From JBBDLF01 sp040879025 (GTDB lineage: Bacteria; Pseudomonadota; Gammaproteobacteria; Pseudomonadales; Pseudohongiellaceae), in assembly GCA_040879025.1 (NCBI GenBank), contig JBBDLF010000009.1, forward strand, positions 1-35,889: a stretch of 35,889 bases of DNA. The letters are read 5' to 3'. Shown here piece after piece: positions 9,166 through 17,767 of this stretch. Under the pieces are notes generated by a model that saw only the letters and a program-made list of their open reading frames with translations, was not told the DNA's origin and ran no database searches. Each line of letters begins with the position of its first letter. The first letter of the stretch is position 1. Both the position numbers and the translations under genes were made by a program.

Positions 9166-9462
9166 AATTACAGCCCTTTGTCTTCGTTATGATTAAATCC
9201 ATTGAAACTGGTTGATTAGCAATCCGCAGTCCGTGCTACGAAAAACAGGATGCAGAATAAGAAATTACCGGGCAAGTGCCCAGTTTATTCCCGGCCCTGT
9301 TTTCGGCGCCGGATCTCACGTGGACATTGAGAATAAACCAAGGAGGCCACGGAGTACACCGAAATCGGGGCCTGGCGGCAGGGCAAAGGGAGAGTCAAGG
9401 ACAAGTTGACGGAGTAAAGGGACAGTGGGTAGTGGCCTGGCGCAACCGGGGCTAATGACGCC
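9166..9462. other. Intergenic stretch with no recognised gene
   Basis: About 300 bases lie between the methyltransferase start and the small minus-strand gene. Short open frames are present on the plus strand, but they lack ribosome sites and family features. Only a small GGGC-AAGT-GCCC hairpin near 9271 stands out. The promoter of the methyltransferase gene should lie at its left end, but no clear -35/-10 pair was found. Confidence 0.5.
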
Positions 9463-9651
9463 CTAATGCAGCCGCCAGCTGGCCATCAGTTCATTTTCGA
9501 ACAGTTCCTTGACACGCAGCAGCTCGGTCAGATCCTGCGGGTTCTCCATCAGGGGCAGGTGATTTTCTATGTCATTCAACAGGTTAGTAATACTGGCAGT
9601 GTCCAGAGTGCTGAGGTCCACTTCGTATGGCCAGTGAGAATCGTCTGACAT
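9463..9651 (-). CDS. Small acidic protein of unknown function
   Basis: This 62-residue open frame encodes an acidic, soluble, mostly helical protein (many D, E, L and N; a likely helix over about 18-55) that ends in SWRLH. No family was recognised. It is divergent from the RND transporter gene and shares about 275 bases of intergenic DNA with it. A GGGA sits about 12 bases before ATG, farther than usual, so the start is not well supported. Ordinary composition and an isolated position make it plausible but not certain as a gene. Confidence 0.5.
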   Translation of the reverse strand: MSDDSHWPYEVDLSTLDTASITNLLNDIENHLPLMENPQDLTELLRVKELFENELMASWRLH

Positions 9652-9761
9652 AATCGGATTTTCCCTGAGACGCGGTCTCCGGTACTATCGACAGACAGCA
9701 AAAATACTTCATTGCAAAATCCAGTAACTGACAAAAAATCCGATTAATTCAGAAATTCGGC

Positions 9762-9792
9762 TTGCCTTTGCCATACACGAACAGTGTACACT
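9762..9792 (+). promoter_or_regulatory. Candidate promoter for the RND/LolA-like/beta-barrel set
   Basis: TTGCCT (9762-9767) and TACACT (9787-9792) are separated by 19 bases, slightly longer than ideal for sigma-70. Transcription would start near 9800, leaving a leader of about 130 bases. That leader includes a CACCCA...TGGGTG hairpin (about 9820-9841) before ATG at 9928. Confidence 0.35.
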
Positions 9793-9927
9793 CGGTCCCA
9801 CGGGATCAACGGCTTACGCACCCAACCCCCGCCGGTGGGTGTGCTGCAGAAACCGGAACAAGCAGAACAGAAACGTAGAAGAACTATAAGAATTTTAACC
9901 CTGCACAATACGGAAAGGAACTGCAGG

Positions 9928-12294
9928 ATGGCCGCTCTGATCAAGGATTGGGCACACTTTGTTGTCGCCGGACGCCTCTATATCATTCTGGGCACAGTCA
10001 TCCTATTGGCGGTGGCACTGACGACCGGCCGTGCCGTGCCGTTCGACAATACCACTGAGCGCTATTTTGTCACCGGAGACCCCAACCTCCTTGCGTTCGA
10101 ATCACTGCTGGACTTGTTCGGGGACAACGAATACGTCATCGTCGGCGTTGAGGCGGCTCCCGGCGCTGCGGATGTTTTCGAGCCGGAAGCACTTCGCGCC
10201 GTTGCCCTGCTGACGGAATTTTTCGACTACCACCGCTACATCACTCAGGTCCGCTCCATCACCAATTACCAGCATACCCATGCCGACGGAGATGTTCTCA
10301 GCACGGATTACCTGCTGGACGACCCGGATTCAGTCCTGTCCGACCCGGCACAACTGGATCAGGTCAAATCGATCCTGGCCGGCGAAGAACTGGCCATGGG
10401 AACGCTGATCAGTGAAGATTTTCGCCATACCCGTATTACCGCACGGGTGGAGTATCGCCGTGACACTGCGGTGCACAAGATTGAACTGATGCGGGAGCTT
10501 TATGCGCTGATCGAGGAGGAAAATCTCGATTCGGGCGACTATCTTCTGCACCTGTCCGGACAGCCCTTGTTGAATGAACGATTTGAAATCCTCGCCGAGG
10601 AAGATCTGCGGATACTGATTCCGATGATGGCGTCTCTGATGCTCGTCATGCTATTCGTCAGCTTCCGTTCAATTACCGCCACGCTGCTACCCTGGGCTGT
10701 TATAGCCGCCGGCGTACTTCTGCTTGAGGAGATTCAGAGCTACCTGGGGTTCCCACACACGACAGTCGACCGTGCACTGGTACCGACCATGATCATTATC
10801 GGCATCGGCGTCTCAGTGCATGTACTGGTGGAGTTCTACCATTTTCGCAACCGCGGGGAAAATGCGCCTGAAGCGGCGCGCTCCTGCATTATTGCTTTAT
10901 GGCGTCCCGCACTGTTCACGGCAATTACTACCAGCGCCGGCTTCCTTGCCCTATCCGCAACACGCATTGTACCGGTGCAGGAATTTGCCGTTATGGGGGC
11001 TATAGGACCTTTGCTGCTGTTCCTGTTTGCCCTGACACTTCTGCCGGCGTTGCTCAGTTACGTCGACCGGGTACCGGAGAGAACCAGCCGTACCATCGAG
11101 TCCGGTATCATTACTCGCCTGACCGCGGCGGTGCCGGCCTTTACCCTTGAACACCGCAACACAATTCTGGTATTGGGTGTGGCCAGCCTGGTCTTCGCCG
11201 TCGTATCTGTTCCCACGATCCGGGTTGACACGAACTTCGTCAATTTTTTTAAACAAAACAATATTACCCGCCAGGATGTTGAATATTTCGACCGTACCTT
11301 CCGCGGGGTAATGACCATAGATCTGATATTTGATTCCGGTGCGGATGACGGCATTTACGAGCCGGAATTCCTGCAACGCGTGGATGAATTTCAGGGATGG
11401 CTGGAATCGCGTGAGGCTGTTGGAGAAGTCGTTTCCCTGACCGACTACCTCAAGCAGATCAACCAGGCCATGAACCGCGACGATCCGGCCTTCTATCGTC
11501 TGCCGGACAGCGCCGCCATGAGCGCCCAGTTTCTTTTGATCTATGATTCCTCCGGCGCGAACGAAGACTTGTCCGACGTGAAGGATTTCAACAACCGCTA
11601 CCTGCGCATCAATGCGCCTGTTGTCAACATGCCGGCATCAGAAATGGATAGGGAACTGGCACTGATGGAAAGGGAACTGGCCAGAGGCTACAGCGATCTC
11701 AACGTTCTGCTCACTGGCGGCATGGTCATGTTCAATGCCCAGGACCAATATACCAGCGACGGTATGTTCCGGTCATTTATCATTGCGCTGGCGGTTATAA
11801 GTCTGCTGTTCATAATTCTGTTTCGCTCATTCAAATATGGCGTGCTGTCGATCATCCCCAGCATCCTTCCCATTCTGATCACCGGCGGCATAATTGGTCT
11901 CTCCGGAGTTTACCTGGATATCAGCACAATGGTGGTGGGCGCAATGACGATGGGTCTTGCGGTAGACGATGCCATTCATGTGATGAACCGCTACCTCGCC
12001 AGCAAAAAGCAGGGCTGCACAACATCGGAATCTATCGGTCGCGCGATGCGCGAGTCGGGTCGCGCGGTCGTCTTTACCTCGCTGATACTCGTGCTTGGGT
12101 TCGGCGTACTGACATTCGCCTCTTTTGTTCCAATTATTCTCGTTGGTCTGTTCGGTTCCATCATCATGCTTCTGGCGCTGACCGGCGATCTGATTTTCCT
12201 GCCTACCATTCTGCATGCTATCGACGGAGGGCATGATGAACCAGCGGTGGCCGCGCCGGGATTGCGCCCCGCACTGGATGACAAACCAGACTGA
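9928..12294 (+). CDS. RND/MMPL superfamily exporter (COG1033 type)
   Basis: The chosen start (ATG at 9928, AAGGA about nine bases upstream) gives 788 residues. The open frame runs back to 9784, but the extra 48 residues are polar and lie before the natural first helix. The layout is the doubled RND plan. Helix 1 is near 15-33, with a periplasmic loop to about 225. A block of helices covers about 227-390 and helix 7 lies near 411. A second periplasmic loop runs to about 610 and a second helix block covers about 612-770. The conserved GLAVDDAIHVMNRY near 675 carries the intramembrane acidic residues used for proton coupling. Such proteins move lipids, hopanoids, pigments or siderophores rather than simple drugs. 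It heads a three-gene plus-strand set with a LolA-like protein and a beta-barrel, consistent with export to the outer membrane. Confidence 0.88.
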   Translation: MAALIKDWAHFVVAGRLYIILGTVILLAVALTTGRAVPFDNTTERYFVTGDPNLLAFESLLDLFGDNEYVIVGVEAAPGAADVFEPEALRAVALLTEFFDYHRYITQVRSITNYQHTHADGDVLSTDYLLDDPDSVLSDPAQLDQVKSILAGEELAMGTLISEDFRHTRITARVEYRRDTAVHKIELMRELYALIEEENLDSGDYLLHLSGQPLLNERFEILAEEDLRILIPMMASLMLVMLFVSFRSITATLLPWAVIAAGVLLLEEIQSYLGFPHTTVDRALVPTMIIIGIGVSVHVLVEFYHFRNRGENAPEAARSCIIALWRPALFTAITTSAGFLALSATRIVPVQEFAVMGAIGPLLLFLFALTLLPALLSYVDRVPERTSRTIESGIITRLTAAVPAFTLEHRNTILVLGVASLVFAVVSVPTIRVDTNFVNFFKQNNITRQDVEYFDRTFRGVMTIDLIFDSGADDGIYEPEFLQRVDEFQGWLESREAVGEVVSLTDYLKQINQAMNRDDPAFYRLPDSAAMSAQFLLIYDSSGANEDLSDVKDFNNRYLRINAPVVNMPASEMDRELALMERELARGYSDLNVLLTGGMVMFNAQDQYTSDGMFRSFIIALAVISLLFIILFRSFKYGVLSIIPSILPILITGGIIGLSGVYLDISTMVVGAMTMGLAVDDAIHVMNRYLASKKQGCTTSESIGRAMRESGRAVVFTSLILVLGFGVLTFASFVPIILVGLFGSIIMLLALTGDLIFLPTILHAIDGGHDEPAVAAPGLRPALDDKPD

Positions 12295-12381
12295 CAGTAT
12301 CATGATTAAAGACAGGATCATTGTGGTGATTGCCGTGTTTTGACGGCAATGCGTTTATTCAATAGACAGGCGGGAGAGCAG

Positions 12382-13236
12382 ATGGGAGAAAACAAGGTTA
12401 TTCAGCGGGCGGCGACAGCTATCAGACGCAGCCTGTACATTCTGTTGGTGGTGCCGCTGGTTTCCCTTGCGCAACAGGAGGACAGGGAAAATCTGAGCGC
12501 CGCGGAAGTCATGTACCGCGTCGACAATCGTTACGAGGGGGACACGTCCGAGTCACGCTACACCCTCGTTCTTATTGATCGGCGCGAACAACAGCGGATT
12601 CGTGAGTTGCGCACCTTTTCCAGGGCCTACGGCGATGATACGCGTTCGCTGTCGGTGTTCGAATCTCCCGCCGATATTCGCGGCACAGCGTACCTGAATT
12701 ATGACTGGGATGATGCCGAACGGGATGACGATTCCTGGCTTTACCTGCCCGCGCTGCAACGCGTCAAGCGCATCGCCAGCAGCGCCACGTCCGATTCGTT
12801 CATGGGCAGCGATTTCACCTACGCTGACATTAACGGCATCGAATCAGGTTGGTATGACTTCAGTTTTGTGAACGAGAGCGAAGTGGTTGACGGGTACGAG
12901 TGTTGGGTGATCGAAGCGGTGCCCAAACCGGAATTTCGAGAAAAGGCCGAGGACGCTACCGGATACTCCAGACTGCAGGCCTGGATCATCAAGGATAGCT
13001 TTGTCCAGTTGCGCGGGCAGGCATGGGAACTGCGGGGTAACCGAATCAAGTATTTCACTTCGTCCGAGATCGAATTGATAGACGAAGTCTGGACCGTGAA
13101 GCGTTTGCAGGCGATCAGCACCCGCAACGGACGCCAGGAACACGCGAGTGTGCTGCAACTGAACGATGTCAGCTACAACCTCGAGCTGGGCGACGAAATA
13201 TTCACTACCGAAAACATGCAGCGGGGTCTGGATTAA
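12382..13236 (+). CDS. LolA-like outer-membrane lipoprotein-sorting family protein
   Basis: ATG at 12382 has GGGAGA five bases upstream and gives 284 residues; an earlier in-frame ATG at 12340 lacks this. An N-terminal signal peptide (helix about 16-31, RRSLYILLVVPLVSLAQQ) precedes a periplasmic beta-rich domain. This domain matches the LolA-like family found beside RND transporters, with features such as SLSVFESPADIRGTAYL, SWLYLPALQRVKRI and SFMGSDFTYADI. The fold is a hydrophobic half-barrel that can carry acyl chains. The gene lies 87 bases after the RND gene and 26 bases before the beta-barrel gene. It may carry a lipid-like molecule between the inner-membrane pump and the outer-membrane barrel; that role is inferred from fold and neighbours. 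Confidence 0.87.
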   Translation: MGENKVIQRAATAIRRSLYILLVVPLVSLAQQEDRENLSAAEVMYRVDNRYEGDTSESRYTLVLIDRREQQRIRELRTFSRAYGDDTRSLSVFESPADIRGTAYLNYDWDDAERDDDSWLYLPALQRVKRIASSATSDSFMGSDFTYADINGIESGWYDFSFVNESEVVDGYECWVIEAVPKPEFREKAEDATGYSRLQAWIIKDSFVQLRGQAWELRGNRIKYFTSSEIELIDEVWTVKRLQAISTRNGRQEHASVLQLNDVSYNLELGDEIFTTENMQRGLD

Positions 13237-13262
13237 TCCGCCGCGCAGCCGACCGGCAGTAC

Positions 13263-14666
13263 ATGGTGACTCAATCCGTCAAGCATTCCGCCGCTCTCTG
13301 GCTGGTTTTCTGCCCGCTGCTGTTGCTGACGGCTGTCGGTCTGCGGGCCCAGAATACCGCCACCGGAGATTTTTTCGGCACCCTCGACATTGATATCGAT
13401 ACCGCGACAACGGAAGCCGGTGACGTTTCCGTGCTCGGGTGGATCACCGAAAAGTTTGCCTATGGCATCGAGGAGCCGCCGCCCTTTTTCAGCCGCAGTG
13501 AACGGGAGCCGGTCAAACTGGAGACGAGCCTCTTCGCCCAACTTGACTGGCGTCTGGGCGAAAACACCGGGTTGCGCCTGAGCGCAAAAGCCTGGTATGA
13601 CGCCATCTACCAACTCAACGACGACACGCCGTACACGCGAGCGGAGCGAAACCGCTTTGGCGACCGCGCTGAAATCCGCGACTTTTATCTGGAAAGGGAT
13701 TTTGGAAACGGTTTCTATACACGTGTCGGAAATCAGATTGTCTCATGGGGCATGTCCGAGTACCTGCGCATAACCGACCTGGTGAATACGGAAGACCAGT
13801 TCACCTTCGGCCAGCAGGACCTTGAGGACATCCGCCTGCCGGTACCCGCTCTGCTGACTACCCTGTCGCGGGGCGAATGGGTTTATGACGCCGTGGTGAC
13901 CACACATGCCGGCCGCAATGACACGGCACCGGCGGGAGACGAATTCGACCAGTTTCCTTACCTGGTGGGGCGACAAGTGGAACGTCCGGCACCGGAAAAC
14001 CAACTGGAATATTTTCTGCGCGCCTCCACCCACTACAGCCGCGGTGATATTGCGCTGGTTGTGGCGGACTTCAATGACAACGGCTTATCGGGCATGGGGT
14101 TGAGCAGCCAGGCAGGTTCGGGCACCGGCAATCCGGTTTTCACATTGAAACAGGAACGTACTCAGGCGGCAGGTATTTCGGCGAACCGGGTCGACGGCCC
14201 CTGGCTGGTATTCGGTGAGGCCGGCCTGCATTTTAACCGACCCGTCCTGCCGGCCACACCGGAATTGTTGCAACTGGCGCCCTGGACAGAAAAAGATCAG
14301 CTACTCGCCGCGCTGGGGATAGAGTACAACGGCTTTCGCAATCTCATCATCACGCTGGAAGCCGATTCGGTGTATACCCGCGACCATGACGAGACTGTGC
14401 AGGCTCAAAAGCAGGAATCCAGTTTCGGCGCCCGCCTGTACTGGACATCGCTTAACGAACGACTACAGACACTCGCCGTCTGGAATCGATTGGGCGAAAA
14501 CCGCGGCTATATTACCCGGCTGTCACTGGACTATGAGTGGTCCGACACTCTTGGTTTGGGCTTGATGTGGGTGGATTATCACGGCGATCGCGATTCAGTT
14601 TTGTACAATTACCGTAACAACGACATGGTACAACTGCAGATGCGTTACAGTTTTCAACGCCCTTGA
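13263..14666 (+). CDS. Outer-membrane beta-barrel protein (DUF1302/alginate-export-like)
   Basis: The 467-residue protein has a signal peptide (about 1-29, ending GLRAQ). It then shows alternating polar/aromatic strands typical of an outer-membrane barrel, and ends in LQMRYSFQRP with an aromatic residue close to the C-terminus. The segment FYTRVGNQIVSWGMSEYLRI near 148-167 resembles the R.G.Q..SWG motif of DUF1302-like proteins, although this one is shorter than most of them. Assignment to that exact family is tentative. It follows the LolA-like gene by 26 bases and ends 10 bases before the convergent ubiI stop. It is the likely outer-membrane partner of the RND set. No clear Shine-Dalgarno sequence is seen, so translation may be coupled. 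Confidence 0.75.
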   Translation: MVTQSVKHSAALWLVFCPLLLLTAVGLRAQNTATGDFFGTLDIDIDTATTEAGDVSVLGWITEKFAYGIEEPPPFFSRSEREPVKLETSLFAQLDWRLGENTGLRLSAKAWYDAIYQLNDDTPYTRAERNRFGDRAEIRDFYLERDFGNGFYTRVGNQIVSWGMSEYLRITDLVNTEDQFTFGQQDLEDIRLPVPALLTTLSRGEWVYDAVVTTHAGRNDTAPAGDEFDQFPYLVGRQVERPAPENQLEYFLRASTHYSRGDIALVVADFNDNGLSGMGLSSQAGSGTGNPVFTLKQERTQAAGISANRVDGPWLVFGEAGLHFNRPVLPATPELLQLAPWTEKDQLLAALGIEYNGFRNLIITLEADSVYTRDHDETVQAQKQESSFGARLYWTSLNERLQTLAVWNRLGENRGYITRLSLDYEWSDTLGLGLMWVDYHGDRDSVLYNYRNNDMVQLQMRYSFQRP

Positions 14667-14676
14667 ACAGCAACGA

Positions 14677-15957
14677 TCAGCTCCGCCGATCCAGTCCCAT
14701 CGCCTTCCTCATGACGTGGTGTTTCAAGGGGCCGCTGCGGTCCATTCCCCGCAATCCGGCGTTTCTCAACCAGCGCAGCGGCAGGGCGTCGGCGGCGAAC
14801 AAGCCTTTGAACCCTTCCATCAACCACATCATTCCCAGGTTCTGCCCAATGCGCTTGCGCTGATAACGCCTGAGCAGATGGGGATCACTCAGAGGGCGGC
14901 CCCGGTTGAGAACCAGCGCGACCTCCGCAGCCAGCACCCGGGCGTCCGACAAACCCAGATTGGCCCCCTGTCCGGCCAGTGGGTGAATGCTGTGGGCGGC
15001 ATCACCAATCAGGACAACCCGGCCCTGCACGTAATCCACGGCATGACGCTGACGCAACGGAAAACAGTGACGCCGATCAACCCACTGAATATCGTCGCGC
15101 CGGCGCTCCATGGCCAGTGCCAGTTCCCCGCGGAAGGCTTCGTCGTTCAACGCCATCAGTTGCCGTGCCTTTTCCGTTTCCACAGACCATACTATCGAAC
15201 TGACAAAACCGTCCGCGTCACCCCCGCTGAGCGGCAGAAACGCCAGGGGACCCGTCGCCATGAATCGTTGCAGGGCAGTGGCACGGTGGGGTGTGGCTGA
15301 TCTGACGGTAGTCACGATGGCGCTTTGGTCATAGTCCCACTCTCGTGTGCGGATTCCGGCCAGCTTTCTTGTTCTGGAAGCCGGACCATCCGCCGCGACC
15401 AACAGGGTGCTGCTGAGTTCCCTGCCATCCTCCAGCCCAATCACAACCCGCTGATCAGCCTCGCTCCGCTCCAGCGTCGCCACCGTGGCCGGCGCAATCA
15501 ACTCGACGTGGCCCAGTTGCTCCAGCCTGGTGTAGAGCGCCGCCAGAATCACCGAATTTTCAATGATATGACCCAGTTCGGTTTCATTGATGTCGACAGC
15601 GGAAAAATGGATCGAACCGGTGCCGTCGGCATCCCAGACGTGCATGTCGGTGTAGGGGCTCACACGCGCCGCGGTGATGTCTTGCCAAACGCCGATATCG
15701 CCCAGAAACTGTTGCGATGCGGCTGTGATGGCGCTGACCCGAGGGTCGAACGCTTCACCGGTCTGACACAGCGGGATGGATGTCGCATCAAAACGGTGGC
15801 TGTCGATCATCCCGATACGCAGGGAATGGCGGCGGGCAAAATCTCCGAGAGCACAGGCAAATGACGCTCCCACGATTCCACCGCCGACTATAATAAAGTC
15901 GTAGGTTCGGTCATGGTGAGGCAAGCCGGACTCCACGTTTGATTGTTCTTGTCCCAT
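14677..15957 (-). CDS. ubiI: Ubiquinone biosynthesis FAD-dependent hydroxylase (UbiI/VisC type)
   Basis: The 426-residue flavoprotein monooxygenase has the FAD dinucleotide motif FIIVGGGIVGASFACAL near residues 21-37, the DG motif VAADGPASRTRKLAG near 197-211, and the GD motif VVLIGDAAHSIHPLAGQG near 321-338. RVSAITAASQQFL and GVWQDITAARVSPY match the UbiI/UbiF group, and HHVMRKAMGLDRRS is a typical C-terminus. These enzymes hydroxylate the ring of polyprenylated ubiquinone precursors at the inner membrane. Position in the pepP-ubiH-ubiI block argues for UbiI (C5 hydroxylation), but some residues are UbiF-like, so the exact position hydroxylated is not certain. A MaoC-like gene on the other strand separates it from ubiH, so it must have its own promoter. 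Confidence 0.87.
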   Translation of the reverse strand: MGQEQSNVESGLPHHDRTYDFIIVGGGIVGASFACALGDFARRHSLRIGMIDSHRFDATSIPLCQTGEAFDPRVSAITAASQQFLGDIGVWQDITAARVSPYTDMHVWDADGTGSIHFSAVDINETELGHIIENSVILAALYTRLEQLGHVELIAPATVATLERSEADQRVVIGLEDGRELSSTLLVAADGPASRTRKLAGIRTREWDYDQSAIVTTVRSATPHRATALQRFMATGPLAFLPLSGGDADGFVSSIVWSVETEKARQLMALNDEAFRGELALAMERRRDDIQWVDRRHCFPLRQRHAVDYVQGRVVLIGDAAHSIHPLAGQGANLGLSDARVLAAEVALVLNRGRPLSDPHLLRRYQRKRIGQNLGMMWLMEGFKGLFAADALPLRWLRNAGLRGMDRSGPLKHHVMRKAMGLDRRS

Positions 15958-15970
15958 AGCTGTGTATTAT
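15943..15970 (+). promoter_or_regulatory. Candidate promoter for the MaoC-like gene
   Basis: TTGTTC (15943-15948) and TATTAT (15965-15970) are 16 bases apart and face the MaoC-like gene, whose ATG lies 39 bases downstream of the -10. The -35 falls inside the first codons of the divergent ubiI gene. GGAGAAAG at 15998-16005 is the ribosome site. Confidence 0.45.
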
Positions 15971-16008
15971 AGGCTCTTGCGCTCGCAAACCCCAGGCGGA
16001 GAAAGAGA

Positions 16009-16479
16009 ATGAGTAACGTAGTCAGCGCTGATGCACTGCAACAGTACGTCGGCAAGGAAACAGGTGTCAGCGAGTGGTTTTTGATTGATCAGGACAGGGT
16101 CAACAAATTCGCCGAAGCGACTGAAGACTACCAGTACATTCATGTGGACAGCGTACGGGCCGCGCAGACACCCTTCGGCGGCTCCATCGCGCACGGGTTT
16201 CTGACCTTGTCCCTGCTCAGCAAGCTTGGTTCCATGGATGGCTCCATCAAGCTGAAGAATGCTGTCATGGGCATCAACTATGGCCTGGACAAGGTCCGCT
16301 TCATCACGCCGGTGAGAGTAGGCAAGCGTATTCGGGCAAGGTTTGAACTGGTGAGCGCCAAGGAAAAGAAACCGGGCCACTTCCTGCTGAAGCACAATGT
16401 CACGGTGGAAATTGAAGGCGAGCCCAGACCGGCAATGATCGCGGAATGGTTGGGCATGACGGTACTGGGGAGCCTCTGA
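16009..16479 (+). CDS. MaoC family (R)-specific enoyl-CoA hydratase-like protein
   Basis: This 156-residue single hot-dog domain has the hydratase 2 signature: FAEATEDYQYIHVD (34-47) places Asp40 and His45 at the spacing known for (R)-hydratases such as PhaJ. It is followed by FGGSIAHGFLTLSLL. The expected reaction is reversible hydration of 2-enoyl-CoA to (R)-3-hydroxyacyl-CoA in the cytoplasm. The physiological pathway is not shown by neighbours: the gene sits alone, on the opposite strand between ubiI and ubiH. It starts 51 bases from the divergent ubiI start and stops one base before the convergent ubiH stop. GGAGAAAG supports the start. Fatty-acid or polyhydroxyalkanoate metabolism are possible uses. 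Confidence 0.9.
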   Translation: MSNVVSADALQQYVGKETGVSEWFLIDQDRVNKFAEATEDYQYIHVDSVRAAQTPFGGSIAHGFLTLSLLSKLGSMDGSIKLKNAVMGINYGLDKVRFITPVRVGKRIRARFELVSAKEKKPGHFLLKHNVTVEIEGEPRPAMIAEWLGMTVLGSL

Positions 16480-16480
16480 T

Positions 16481-17752
16481 CTACCTGTCGACGAAACCCA
16501 TGGCCTGCCTGGCGAAGCGCCGCCGCACCACCGGCACCAGATCGATGGAAAAAAGCCCGAATTTGCGGGCCCACACCAGGGCGGGCTTGTTGCTGGAAAA
16601 AAGCCGGGTGAGGTAATGGGTAAATCCAATGGTGGTTAGCTGATCCCGCCGCTGTCTTTCCATAAATTCCTGCAGTGCCTGCATGGAGCCCATCGGCAGC
16701 CCGCGTTGCCGAGCCGACAGCAGGGTAAGAACAAGTGACTCGACATCACGCAGCGCCAGGTTAAGACCCTGCCCGGCGACCGGATGCAATGTGTGGGCGA
16801 CGTTGCCCAGCAATACCAGCCCCGGCCTTACCTGTTCAGTGGCTACCGACAGCGACAATGGATAGCAATAGCGTTTTCCGATTTTGAGTATGCGCCCCAG
16901 ACGATGTCCGAACCGTTCCTGTATCAGCGGCAGCAGGGATTCTCCTTCCAGTTGCATCGCAGTGTCCGCTTCGGTGTCTGTGACAGTCCATATCAGCGCC
17001 GCGCGGTTAAGCCCGTTCTGTGGTGCAAGTGGCAGTACCGCCATCGGCCCGGTGTCGGTAAAGCGCTCATAGGCGACATTCTCGTGAGTCTTCTCCACGG
17101 CAATGGTGCTGATGATGGCTTGTTGCTGGTAGTGTTTTTTACGGCTGACAATACCCAGTTGCCTGCAAATGGGAGACTTGCCCCCATCTGCCAGCACCAC
17201 CAGCCCCGCGGACACTTCGAACTGCCCCCCCTTGCAGTTGAGATGCAGATTCATGCCATCCTGTCGTGGACGGATGGTATCGACCGTCGCCGGGCACAGC
17301 AATTCAATGTGAGCGGCCTGATCCATCGCTGCATTCAGCACCGCTGCCAACACATGGTTTTCAACAACGTAGCCCAGCGCATCCGCATTCCATTGACCGT
17401 TATTGAGCCAGGTTGATCCGAAGTGGCCACGATCACTGACGTGAATTTGTTTTATCGGAGTGACTCTGTCCGACAGGCCGGCCCAGATCCCCGCTCTCTG
17501 ATAGATCTCGCTGCTTCCCGCCGACAGGGCTGTGGTGCGGGCGTCGAAATCGGAGTGGTTGTTTTCCTGCTCTGTTGACCGGCCTTCATAGCGACCCCCG
17601 GCACCGGTTGATGGCGCTACCGCTTCCACTACGAGAATGGAAAGGGGCTGCTCGCTGAACAGTGCATTCAGCACACAGGCGAAGCTGGCGCCCACCAGCC
17701 CGCCACCGATCACCACGATGTCATAATCCGCCCGGGGGGATGTTGTTTTCAT
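16481..17752 (-). CDS. ubiH: 2-octaprenyl-6-methoxyphenol hydroxylase
   Basis: The 423-residue FAD monooxygenase shows the dinucleotide motif IVVIGGGLVGASFACVL near 12-28 and FDARTTALSAGSSEIY near 69-84. IKQIHVSDRGHFGSTWL near 104-120 is the most specific UbiH mark. The GD motif is VLLGNAAHTLHPVAGQG, with Asn in place of the usual Asp, as is also seen in E. coli UbiH. It hydroxylates a ring position in ubiquinone synthesis at the inner membrane. It begins 15 bases after the pepP stop and is surely co-transcribed with pepP. The gene ends one base from the convergent MaoC-like gene. Confidence 0.92.
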   Translation of the reverse strand: MKTTSPRADYDIVVIGGGLVGASFACVLNALFSEQPLSILVVEAVAPSTGAGGRYEGRSTEQENNHSDFDARTTALSAGSSEIYQRAGIWAGLSDRVTPIKQIHVSDRGHFGSTWLNNGQWNADALGYVVENHVLAAVLNAAMDQAAHIELLCPATVDTIRPRQDGMNLHLNCKGGQFEVSAGLVVLADGGKSPICRQLGIVSRKKHYQQQAIISTIAVEKTHENVAYERFTDTGPMAVLPLAPQNGLNRAALIWTVTDTEADTAMQLEGESLLPLIQERFGHRLGRILKIGKRYCYPLSLSVATEQVRPGLVLLGNVAHTLHPVAGQGLNLALRDVESLVLTLLSARQRGLPMGSMQALQEFMERQRRDQLTTIGFTHYLTRLFSSNKPALVWARKFGLFSIDLVPVVRRRFARQAMGFVDR

Positions 17753-17767
17753 GGTTATGGCAGCCTG

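Noticed and set aside
9212..9409. 65-codon plus-strand frame in the gap after the methyltransferase gene
   Set aside because: There is no ribosome site and the composition is basic and low in structure; nothing supports translation.
14716..15300. 194-codon plus-strand frame inside ubiI
   Set aside because: It is antisense to well-conserved ubiI sequence and has no features of its own.
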